Assembly (NCBI RefSeq): GCF_000407165.1
Contig: NZ_KE136479.1
Span: 693,464 to 757,463, forward strand
From: Enterococcus haemoperoxidus ATCC BAA-382
Lineage (GTDB): Bacteria; Bacillota; Bacilli; Lactobacillales; Enterococcaceae
Direction of reading: 5' to 3'
DNA length: 64,000 bases
Shown here: one piece after another, positions 26,278 through 33,601 of the stretch
Numbering within the stretch: the stretch's first letter is position 1
Layout of the letters: each line of letters opens with the position of its first letter
The notes under the pieces: generated by a model
What the model was told of the DNA's origin: nothing
Databases searched by the model: none
What the model saw: the letters and a program-made list of their open reading frames with translations, nothing else
Position numbers and translations under genes: made by a program

Positions 26278-27351
26278 ATGTTGAAAGTAGGAATTATCGG
26301 TTGTGGCGGAATTGCCAATGGAAAGCATTTACCAGCGCTTGCACAGGTTAAGGAAGTGGAACTAGTTGCTTTTTGTGACCTAATCAGTGAACGGGCAGAA
26401 GAAGCAAAGATGCATTATGGGACATTAAAAGCGAAAACTTTTACCAATTATCAAAAAATGCTTGAAGAAATGGATTTGGATGTTGTTCATGTTTGTACAC
26501 CAAATAGCACACATGCCGAACTATCAATTGCAGCAATGGAAGCGGATTGTCATGTGATGTGCGAAAAGCCAATGGCAAAAACATCTGCTGAAGCGCGTAG
26601 TATGATCAAAGCTGCAAAGAAAACAGGAAAAAAATTAACCATCGGGTATCAAAATCGTTTTAGAAAAGATTCCACATACTTACACGAGGTTTGTGATGAA
26701 GGGGAGTTAGGCGAAGTTTACTTTGCCAAAGCCCATGCCATTCGTCGTCGAGCAGTACCAACTTGGGGTGTTTTCCTTGATGAAGAAGCCCAAGGTGGCG
26801 GACCATTGATCGATATCGGGACTCATGCGCTGGATCTGACGCTATGGATGATGGACAATTACAAACCCAAATATGTGGTAGGAAAATCCTATCATAAATT
26901 AGCTGAGACTGAAAAGGCAGCCAATGCTTGGGGTTCTTGGGACCCTGAAAAATTCACTGTTGAAGATTCTGCTTTTGGCTTTATCATGATGGAAAATGGC
27001 GCGACAATCTTTTTAGAATCTAGCTGGGCATTGAATAGTTTAGACGTAAAAGAAGCCAAAACCACTCTTCACGGTACGAAGGGCGGAGCTGATATGAATG
27101 ACGGATTGACCATCAATGGAGAAGATCATAGTACACTATTTGAAAAGAAAATCGAATTAGAACCAGGCGGTGTTGATTTTTACGATGGCGCTGGCGACAA
27201 ACCGGAAGTGTTAGAAGCACAATCTTGGATCGATGCAATCATCAATGATACAGAACCAGTGGTGAAACCAGAACAAGCGTTAGTTGTGACAGAAATTCTT
27301 GAAGCCATTTACAAAGCATCCGAAACGAATCAACCGGTATTTTTCGATTAA
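26278..27351 (+). CDS. Gfo/Idh/MocA family NAD(P)-dependent oxidoreductase
   Basis: A 357-residue cytoplasmic dehydrogenase. ATG 26278 is chosen over TTG 26272 because GGAGG (26263-26267) is 10 bases before it. N-terminal Rossmann fold with GIIGCGGIANGKHLPAL; CEKPMAKT holds the family's catalytic EKP lysine; GGGPLIDIGTHALDL provides the catalytic Asp/His motif. The family oxidises or reduces sugar hydroxyls, often at C3 of glycosides. It is the first gene of an operon with a ThuA protein, a sugar isomerase/epimerase and a second family member, a set seen in pathways that go through 3-keto sugars. The substrate is not evident. Confidence 0.92.
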   Translation: MLKVGIIGCGGIANGKHLPALAQVKEVELVAFCDLISERAEEAKMHYGTLKAKTFTNYQKMLEEMDLDVVHVCTPNSTHAELSIAAMEADCHVMCEKPMAKTSAEARSMIKAAKKTGKKLTIGYQNRFRKDSTYLHEVCDEGELGEVYFAKAHAIRRRAVPTWGVFLDEEAQGGGPLIDIGTHALDLTLWMMDNYKPKYVVGKSYHKLAETEKAANAWGSWDPEKFTVEDSAFGFIMMENGATIFLESSWALNSLDVKEAKTTLHGTKGGADMNDGLTINGEDHSTLFEKKIELEPGGVDFYDGAGDKPEVLEAQSWIDAIINDTEPVVKPEQALVVTEILEAIYKASETNQPVFFD

Positions 27352-27364
27352 CTCAAGATTATCT

Positions 27365-27471
27365 AGCTTAATGAGCCAGCATCTCGTAAAAAAGATAAAA
27401 TATGAATGTGACAAAAAACATCACAGTCATATTTTCCTATTTTTCGTCGATGCTAAACGGCTCATTCAGCT
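27365..27471 (+). repeat. 107-base near-complete hairpin inside the sugar operon
   Basis: AGCTTAATGAGCC at the left pairs with GGCTCATTCAGCT at the right (12 of 13). Inside, AGCATC pairs with GATGCT, AAAAA with TTTTT, AATATGA with TCATATT and TGTGA with TCACA, so almost the whole 107 bases fold on themselves. A short T-run follows. It may be a partial terminator, an mRNA processing site or a small mobile repeat. Confidence 0.65.
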
Positions 27472-27494
27472 TTTAAATTAGGGGGAAAAAAACG

Positions 27495-28232
27495 ATGATC
27501 CAAGTCACAGTATGGAATGAATTCCGTCATGAGAAAACAGATGAAGCAGTAAAAAAAGTTTATCCAGAGGGAATCCATCAACAAATCGCACAATTTTTAA
27601 AAGAAGATGATTTTTCAGTACGAACTGCTACGTTAGATGAGCCAGAACATGGCTTGACAGAAGAAGTTCTAGCAAATACGGATGTCTTGATTTGGTGGGG
27701 ACATGTCGCTCATCAAGAAGTTTCTGACGAAATTGTTCAGCGTGTTTATCAATGTGTCCTTGAAGGCATGGGGTTAGTCGTGCTGCATTCAGGTCATATG
27801 TCAAAAATTTTTATGAAATTAATGGGCACCTCTTGCGATTTAAAATGGCGAGAAGCACAGGAACATTGTCGAATTTGGACAGTAGCGCCTAGTCATCCAA
27901 TCGTTGAAGGCATCGGCGAGTACATTGAACTAGAGCAAGAAGAGATGTATGGCGAGTATTTTGATATCCCAACACCAGATGATTTGATTTTTATCAGTTG
28001 GTATCCAGGCGGCGAAGTCTTCCGCAGCGGTTGCACTTATCATCGTGGGAATGGAAAAATCTTTTATTTCCAGCCAGGTCATGAAACGTATCCTTCCTAC
28101 TATAATAAAGAAGTCCAAAAAGTCATTAAAAATGGTGTCCGTTGGTGTCAACCAACCCAAAACGCATATCCCAATTACGGACATCATGAGCCTTTAGAAT
28201 CTATTACGAACAAGAAAGGAACTGAACAATGA
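27495..28232 (+). CDS. ThuA-domain protein
   Basis: A 245-residue protein of the ThuA family (class I glutamine-amidotransferase-like fold): [10 protein letters not shown] start, [28 protein letters not shown], and [11 protein letters not shown] / [18 protein letters not shown]. The family is linked to trehalose utilisation in rhizobia and to breakdown of 3-keto glycosides. GGGGGAAA stands before the ATG. The stop overlaps the next start (ATGA), so it is translationally coupled to the isomerase. The lack of a trehalose transporter nearby argues for another glycoside as substrate. Confidence 0.92.
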   Translation: MIQVTVWNEFRHEKTDEAVKKVYPEGIHQQIAQFLKEDDFSVRTATLDEPEHGLTEEVLANTDVLIWWGHVAHQEVSDEIVQRVYQCVLEGMGLVVLHSGHMSKIFMKLMGTSCDLKWREAQEHCRIWTVAPSHPIVEGIGEYIELEQEEMYGEYFDIPTPDDLIFISWYPGGEVFRSGCTYHRGNGKIFYFQPGHETYPSYYNKEVQKVIKNGVRWCQPTQNAYPNYGHHEPLESITNKKGTEQ

Positions 28233-29197
28233 AACTAGGTGTATTTACTCCCTTATTTAATAATTTAAGCTTTGAAGAAATGATTGATACTGTTTCAAAA
28301 GCAGGATTAGAAGCAGTCGAGATAGGAACAGGTGGTTCTCCAGGAAATGCTCATTTAGATATCGACAAATTATTAGCGAGTTCGGAGGCTAGAAAAGAAT
28401 ATTTAGCCAAACTTGCTGACAAAGGCTTAACGATCAGTGCTTTAAGCTGTCATAATAATCCTATTTCTCCATTAAAAGAAACGGCGCAAGAAGCAGATGA
28501 ATTAGTGCAAAAAACAATCAAACTAGCTTCTCTATTGAATGTATCAGTCGTTAATGGTTTTTCAGGTGTATCAGGAGGTAATTCAACCGATACTCAAGTC
28601 AATTGGCCCGTTTTACCTTGGCCAACAGAATATGATGATAATTACAATTATCAATGGGAGAAAAAGTTGATTCCTTATTGGAAAAATATCAATACCATCG
28701 CAGAATCTGCTGGTGTGAAAATTGGGGTCGAACTGCATGGCGGTTTCTTATGCCATACACCTTATACAATGCTGAAACTCCGTGAAGCAACGGGAAAAGC
28801 AATCGGCTGTAATTTAGATCCAAGTCATTTATGGTGGCAAGGGATCGATCCAGTAGCCGCAGTGAAAATTTTAGGAGAAGCTGATGCAATTCATCATTTC
28901 CATGCCAAAGATACGTATTTGGATCAAGACAATATCAATATGCATGGCTTAACCGATATGCAGCCGTATGGGAATGTTAAAACCCGTGCGTGGACTTTCC
29001 GCTCTGTTGGATGCGGTCATGATTTGAAAGTCTGGTCAGATATTATTAGTGCACTTAGAATTTACGGATATGATTACGTTTTAAGTATTGAACATGAAGA
29101 CCCAATCATGTCTACAGAAGAAGGTTTGAATAGAGCAATCACCAATTTGAAAACTATTATGATCAAAGAACAACCAGCAGAAATGTGGTGGGTGTAA
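28229..29197 (+). CDS. Sugar phosphate isomerase/epimerase family protein (TIM barrel)
   Basis: A 322-residue xylose-isomerase-like TIM barrel. Candidate metal ligands are seen in order: VELHGG (Glu), [11 protein letters not shown] (Asp, His), HFHAKD (His) and LSIEHEDP (Glu). Members of this family in operons with Gfo/Idh/MocA enzymes act as epimerases or as lyases/hydratases on 3-keto glycosides. It begins inside the stop of the ThuA gene. A 13-base perfect hairpin follows at 29250-29280. Confidence 0.92.
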   Translation: MKLGVFTPLFNNLSFEEMIDTVSKAGLEAVEIGTGGSPGNAHLDIDKLLASSEARKEYLAKLADKGLTISALSCHNNPISPLKETAQEADELVQKTIKLASLLNVSVVNGFSGVSGGNSTDTQVNWPVLPWPTEYDDNYNYQWEKKLIPYWKNINTIAESAGVKIGVELHGGFLCHTPYTMLKLREATGKAIGCNLDPSHLWWQGIDPVAAVKILGEADAIHHFHAKDTYLDQDNINMHGLTDMQPYGNVKTRAWTFRSVGCGHDLKVWSDIISALRIYGYDYVLSIEHEDPIMSTEEGLNRAITNLKTIMIKEQPAEMWWV

Positions 29198-29249
29198 TTA
29201 AGGAAACAACTCAACATCGACTCACCGTATTCCTCGTGGTTCACAGTAA

Positions 29250-29280
29250 AGCTGAACGAACTCATTCAGTTCGTTCAGCT
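29250..29280 (+). terminator. 13-bp perfect stem-loop between sugar-operon genes
   Basis: AGCTGAACGAACT and AGTTCGTTCAGCT with the loop CATTC. No T-run follows (GGATGTC instead), so it is more likely an mRNA-stabilising or processing hairpin than a terminator. Confidence 0.55.
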
Positions 29281-29370
29281 GGATGTCAAAGAGAAGAATA
29301 TGACAGTTTCTGACCAACTCTTTCGCCACCCTAAATCAAGCATCCTCTTTAATAGAAAGGACTCAAAAAA

Positions 29371-30405
29371 ATGACAGCAATCAACTTTGCCGTAATCGGC
29401 TATGGTGGCATGGGCTCATACCATGTCCATAACATTATGCCAAACGAAAATGAACGAATCCATGTCGTTGGAACTTATGACATTTCTGGCGAACGCCAAA
29501 AAATTTCCAGCCAATACAACCATAAAATTTACAATACTCTAGAAGATGTGTTAACAGATGAAACGATCGAAGCATTGCTGATCGCTACACCAAATGATTC
29601 TCACAAAGAACTAGCGATTCAGGCACTACAAGCTGGGAAACACGTAGTTTGTGAAAAACCAGTCGCAATGAATGTCGAAGAGTTAGATGCGATCCTAAAA
29701 GTGGCCAAAGAAACAGGCAAAATCTTTATGGTTCATCAAAATCGTCGCTGGGACCCAGATTTTCTAATTACACGGGAACTATATAAAAACCACCAAATCG
29801 GCGAACTTTTCCAAATCGAAACCCGGGTTCAAGGTGCTAACGGAATCCCAGGAGATTGGCGTCATGAGCTAAAACATGGCGGCGGTATGCTCTTAGATTG
29901 GGGTGTTCACTTATTAGATCAGCTATTATTTTTAGTGGATAGCCGAATTGAAAAAGTATCTGCTGATTTAAGCTATATTCTTGGGGATGAAGTGGATGAC
30001 GGTTTTATTACGTATATTATTTTTGAAAATGGTGTCCGAGCAATTGTTGAAGTGGGTACAACTAATTACACTAAGCTCCCACGTTGGTATTTAAAAGGAA
30101 CCAAAGGCACAGCCATCATCTATGATTGGGATCTAACGGGCGAAATGGTAATCGAATCAGGGAAACAAAATATTCAAGCACCCAGACCCGTCCAAGCAGG
30201 TGTAGGTCTGACTAAAACAATGGCTCCGCCATCAGAAGAGGCGACAGAGACGAAAAACTTGCCACAAGGATCAGCGGAATATGACCCGTTTTATAAAAAT
30301 TTCTACAATGTTGTGAGAGAACAAGCCGAACCTGTAGTAAAAAATGAAGAGGTCCGTCAAGTAATGGTTCTGATTGAGGAAATTTTTAAAGCAGCTAAAA
30401 GATGA
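29371..30405 (+). CDS. Gfo/Idh/MocA family NAD(P)-dependent oxidoreductase
   Basis: A 344-residue dehydrogenase, only distantly like the 26278 protein. Rossmann start AVIGYGGMGSYH, catalytic CEKPVAMN, and GGGMLLDWGVHLLDQLLFL for the Asp/His pair. GAAAGGA precedes the ATG. Two members of this family in one operon fit a scheme in which one oxidises a sugar hydroxyl and the other reduces the product after cleavage or epimerisation. A terminator follows at 30421, so this is the last gene of the operon. Confidence 0.92.
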   Translation: MTAINFAVIGYGGMGSYHVHNIMPNENERIHVVGTYDISGERQKISSQYNHKIYNTLEDVLTDETIEALLIATPNDSHKELAIQALQAGKHVVCEKPVAMNVEELDAILKVAKETGKIFMVHQNRRWDPDFLITRELYKNHQIGELFQIETRVQGANGIPGDWRHELKHGGGMLLDWGVHLLDQLLFLVDSRIEKVSADLSYILGDEVDDGFITYIIFENGVRAIVEVGTTNYTKLPRWYLKGTKGTAIIYDWDLTGEMVIESGKQNIQAPRPVQAGVGLTKTMAPPSEEATETKNLPQGSAEYDPFYKNFYNVVREQAEPVVKNEEVRQVMVLIEEIFKAAKR

Positions 30406-30420
30406 GGTTTATCCATTAAA

Positions 30421-30458
30421 AGTAAAGTTCCCTAAAGCGGGTGCTTTACTTTTTTTTC
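30421..30458 (+). terminator. Rho-independent terminator of the sugar operon
   Basis: AGTAAAG pairs with CTTTACT (an inner AAAGC/GCTTT alternative also exists), followed by eight T. Confidence 0.85.
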
Positions 30459-30511
30459 GTCTAAGCATAAAATATTAGAGGACACTTCAGGAAAAGAAAA
30501 GGGAGAATCGT

Positions 30512-32347
30512 GTGAAGAAAAAATTACAGATAATCAAGAAAAATCCAGTCAAATATTCGCTGATCATCATAGGATTGCTATTATTGGTTTTAATAAGTAA
30601 CTTATACTTACAATGGTGTCAAAATGAATTATCACTGAATTTAGTGTTTAAATTTGCTTTCTCATGGCATACGGAAAAGTTTATCCTTGGTAGCCTAGTT
30701 TTGCTGATATTTTTACTATTTTTATGCAGTTTAGCAGGCTCACTGATTCTTGGAAGTGTACTTTATACAATTACGATCGGTATTTTGGGCTTCGCTAATT
30801 ATCAAAAAATGTTTTACCGAACGGAACCAATTTATCCAGATGATTTAAAAATGATCACAGAATTTGGTTTATTAAGAGAAATGATTGGAACGATTCCCTT
30901 CATTATTATTTTAGTGATTGCAGCAATCGGCTTGTTTTTTTTCGGAAGAGCCATTTACAAAAGTCGTTTGTTGCCGAAAAAAATGCAGATCATACGAATT
31001 TCCGGTTTAATTATCACAATGACATTATTACTATATGTCAGTAATTTTAACAACCCCAATAATTTATTACGAAAAGCATACAACAAAACAGCCTTATGGA
31101 TTCCTTATAGCCAAAAAATGAATTATTATAATACCGGATTTATGGGCGGCTTTTTGTATAATTTAAAAGTGGAAGCCATGGATAAACCGGATAACTATTC
31201 CAAAAAGGCTATCGAAGACATTACAAAAAAATATACAAAAACAGCGCAAGAGACAAAAGCTTCGTCGGAAGAACAGCCAAATATCATCTTTGTGATGAGT
31301 GAAAGTTTTTCAAATCCGCAAAATTTAAATGGAGTTACCGTCAATAAAGACCCGCTAAAAGATTATTACGATATTGCCAAAACAACGTATAGTGGCCAAA
31401 TGCTTTCTCAAAATTATGGTGGCGGAACCGCTAATATTGAATTTGAGGCATTGACTAGTTTCTCTATGGAATTATTCAATCCCCAAATGACAACACCTTA
31501 TACAATGTTGATACCTAAAATAGAAGAAATTCCATCGATTGTTTCGCTTTTGAATCAGCAAGACTATCAAACTACTGCTATCCATCCGTATAATACATCG
31601 ATGTACAAACGTAAAGATGTTTATCAGACGATGGGATTTGACGAATTTATTAGTGAAGAGACCATGAAATATACAGAAACAATTGAAAATAATCCGTATA
31701 TATCGGATGAATCGGCCTACAAAGAAGTGCTAGATTTGCTGAAAGAGGATCAAAATCCACAATTTGTCCATTTAGTGACGATGCAAACACATATGCCTTA
31801 CAGCGATAAATACAAGACCTCAGATTACTCTTCACAAAGCTTAGGAAACAAAAAAGCAATTGACAGTTACATGCAAGATGTTGCATATAGTAGTGAAGCC
31901 TTAAAACAATTTACACGTTCATTGAAAGAGTTAAAAAGACGAACATTAGTCGTTTTTTGGGGCGATCATTTGCCTAGTATTTACTCCGATGAAATCAAAG
32001 CAGATAATGATGAAGTAAGCATGCACCAAACCGAATTCTTGATGTATGATAATCATGGAAAACTTAGCGAGAAAAACACTCATGATGCCGTTACCAGCCC
32101 ATTTTATTTTGCCCCTTCATTATTTGAACAAAGTGGGATGCAAATGACCGGTTTTTATCAATTATTATCTGAACTGGAAAAACAAGTTCCAGCTTTTGAG
32201 AAAAGCTTCTATTATAAGGACAAAAAATGGCATAAGACCCTTACTTTAAATAAAACGCAACAAGAATTATACGATGATTATCGCTTGATTCAATATGACA
32301 TTGTTTCGGGTGAAAATTATAGTTTGGAGACTGAATTTTTTAAATGA
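30512..32347 (+). CDS. LTA synthase family membrane sulfatase
   Basis: A 611-residue membrane protein, GTG start with AAGGGAGA before it. Five transmembrane helices in about residues 15-175, then a large extracellular sulfatase domain: PNIIFVMSESFSNP (metal site), GGGTANIEFEALTSF (catalytic Thr), VVFWGDHLPSIY (metal site). Enzymes of this family transfer glycerol-phosphate from phosphatidylglycerol to teichoic acids or related polymers, so it probably modifies the envelope. It is not necessarily the main LtaS, since paralogues are common. It stands alone between terminators and is followed after 26 bases by the ttcA-like gene. Confidence 0.88.
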   Translation: MKKKLQIIKKNPVKYSLIIIGLLLLVLISNLYLQWCQNELSLNLVFKFAFSWHTEKFILGSLVLLIFLLFLCSLAGSLILGSVLYTITIGILGFANYQKMFYRTEPIYPDDLKMITEFGLLREMIGTIPFIIILVIAAIGLFFFGRAIYKSRLLPKKMQIIRISGLIITMTLLLYVSNFNNPNNLLRKAYNKTALWIPYSQKMNYYNTGFMGGFLYNLKVEAMDKPDNYSKKAIEDITKKYTKTAQETKASSEEQPNIIFVMSESFSNPQNLNGVTVNKDPLKDYYDIAKTTYSGQMLSQNYGGGTANIEFEALTSFSMELFNPQMTTPYTMLIPKIEEIPSIVSLLNQQDYQTTAIHPYNTSMYKRKDVYQTMGFDEFISEETMKYTETIENNPYISDESAYKEVLDLLKEDQNPQFVHLVTMQTHMPYSDKYKTSDYSSQSLGNKKAIDSYMQDVAYSSEALKQFTRSLKELKRRTLVVFWGDHLPSIYSDEIKADNDEVSMHQTEFLMYDNHGKLSEKNTHDAVTSPFYFAPSLFEQSGMQMTGFYQLLSELEKQVPAFEKSFYYKDKKWHKTLTLNKTQQELYDDYRLIQYDIVSGENYSLETEFFK

Positions 32348-32373
32348 ATGTAGTAGTAAAAAAGGAGTAAACA

Positions 32374-33141
32374 ATGAGTTTTAAAAAGAAAGATAATCAA
32401 ACCTACTATAACCCGATTCGTCGTGCGGTGTTGAATCATCAAATGATCCAACCAGGTGATAAAGTGGCAATCGGAATGAGTGGAGGCAAAGATAGTACAA
32501 GTCTGTTGTATTTTTTAGACAAGATCAGTAAGCAAAAACGATTAGGTTTTGAATTTGAAATCGTACCGATCACTCTAGCAATGGGGTTTGATATGGATAT
32601 TGCTCCGTTACAAGAATTTGTGGAAGGGCTAGGGTATAAATTAGATGTTGTGCCAACTAATATTGCCCAAGTGGTGTTTGATATTCGGGAAGAACGATCG
32701 CCTTGCTCGTTATGTGCCAAGTTACGTCGAGGCATTTTATACAAACGAGCGAAAGACGTCGGTTGTAATAAAGTTGCCCTAGGTCATCATTTGGACGATG
32801 CGATTGAAACTTATTTTATGAACTTTCTATTTCACGGTCAAATGGCTAGTTTTGACCCAATCAGCTATTTATCAAAAACTGATATTACGCTGATTCGCCC
32901 GTTGCTTTACGTAGAAGAAAAGCAGATCATTCAGTTTGTTGAAAGAGAAGCGTTACCTGTGATTTTTAATCCTTGCCCAGTCGATAAGAAAACGAAAAGA
33001 GAAGAAATCAAACATCTTGTAAGTGGATTAGCACAAAGCTATCCTGATATCAGAGAGAAATTTATTATGGGAATGGAACAAGGAGTGTCTGAAAATTTCT
33101 GGACAAAATCGCTAGTTGTAGAACAGAAAAAAGGCAATTAA
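32374..33141 (+). CDS. TtcA-family tRNA 2-thiocytidine-type thiolation protein (PP-loop ATPase)
   Basis: A 255-residue cytoplasmic protein. SGGKDS near residue 35 is the PP-loop that activates tRNA with ATP. CSLCAKLRRG (about residues 110-120) gives the CxxC pair that with a further Cys (NPCP) can hold an iron-sulfur cluster, and GHHLDDAIETYFMN is the other family motif. TtcA makes 2-thiocytidine at position 32 of some tRNAs; relatives with other substrates exist, so the exact target is not certain. AAAGGAG precedes the ATG. A hairpin terminator follows at 33167. Confidence 0.85.
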   Translation: MSFKKKDNQTYYNPIRRAVLNHQMIQPGDKVAIGMSGGKDSTSLLYFLDKISKQKRLGFEFEIVPITLAMGFDMDIAPLQEFVEGLGYKLDVVPTNIAQVVFDIREERSPCSLCAKLRRGILYKRAKDVGCNKVALGHHLDDAIETYFMNFLFHGQMASFDPISYLSKTDITLIRPLLYVEEKQIIQFVEREALPVIFNPCPVDKKTKREEIKHLVSGLAQSYPDIREKFIMGMEQGVSENFWTKSLVVEQKKGN

Positions 33142-33166
33142 GAATAAACGAACACTTAAAGAGACT

Positions 33167-33211
33167 AGGATAAATACCTTTGAGGAGATCGCCCTCATGG
33201 TTGTTTATCCT
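33167..33211 (+). terminator. Stem-loop terminator after the ttcA-like gene
   Basis: AGGATAAATACC pairs with GGTTGTTTATCCT (one bulge), with GAGG and CCTC pairing inside; a partial T-run (CTTCTTTT) follows. Confidence 0.7.
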
Positions 33212-33296
33212 AACTTCTTTTCAGTCACAAAAAAGTAAACAGTGAACGTTATTTCAAACCAAACAGAAATTTTTCTGAAAATCAATACGATTTCAT

Positions 33297-33325
33297 TTGA
33301 AAAACACTAAAAGAACAGGTATAAT
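33297..33325 (+). promoter_or_regulatory. Promoter of the Mn riboswitch transcript
   Basis: TTGAAA at 33297-33302, 17-base spacer, TATAAT at 33320-33325; a good housekeeping promoter about 55 bases before the riboswitch P1 stem. Confidence 0.75.
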
Positions 33326-33380
33326 TAATTCATCAATAATAGTTGGTGAACGATTTTAATCTGCTACCATTCTATTATTT

Positions 33381-33505
33381 CATGAGGGAGTAACTGGCGG
33401 CGCTAGCTGCGGCAACATCACCAACTCCGAAAGAAATTTCTGGTGTTGTCTTAAACGGTGAGACTTATGTATGTTCTATTTAGCATACAGAGGTCTATTT
33501 TTTTT
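33381..33505 (+). ncRNA. yybP-ykoY (manganese) riboswitch with terminator
   Basis: CATGAG (33381-33386) pairs with CTTATG (33464-33469) to close P1, and the conserved internal pieces GGGAGTA at the 5' side and GTGAGACTT at the 3' side are both present, as in yybP-ykoY aptamers. A long inner arm (ATCACCA / TGGTGTT) completes the fold. Immediately after, AGACTTATGTATG pairs with CATACAGAGGTCT (33461-33496) and eight T follow: a terminator whose left arm uses the same bases as the 3' strand of P1. Metal binding should stabilise P1, prevent the terminator and switch on the P-type ATPase behind it. Confidence 0.85.
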
Positions 33506-33601
33506 CGTTTTGCTACGAACCAATAAGTTCAAAAACGTGTTCGTTTCGCTAATATGAAGTAAAATAGATTAAAGTAGCTGTAAATTATGAGGAGGAAGAA
33601 C

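Noticed and set aside
27495-28232. Trehalose utilisation locus
   Set aside because: Only the ThuA name suggests it; no trehalose transporter, ThuB-like neighbour assignment or trehalose hydrolase is seen.
29250-29280. True rho-independent terminator within the sugar operon
   Set aside because: The stem is perfect but no T-run follows, so it is kept only as a stem-loop with low certainty.
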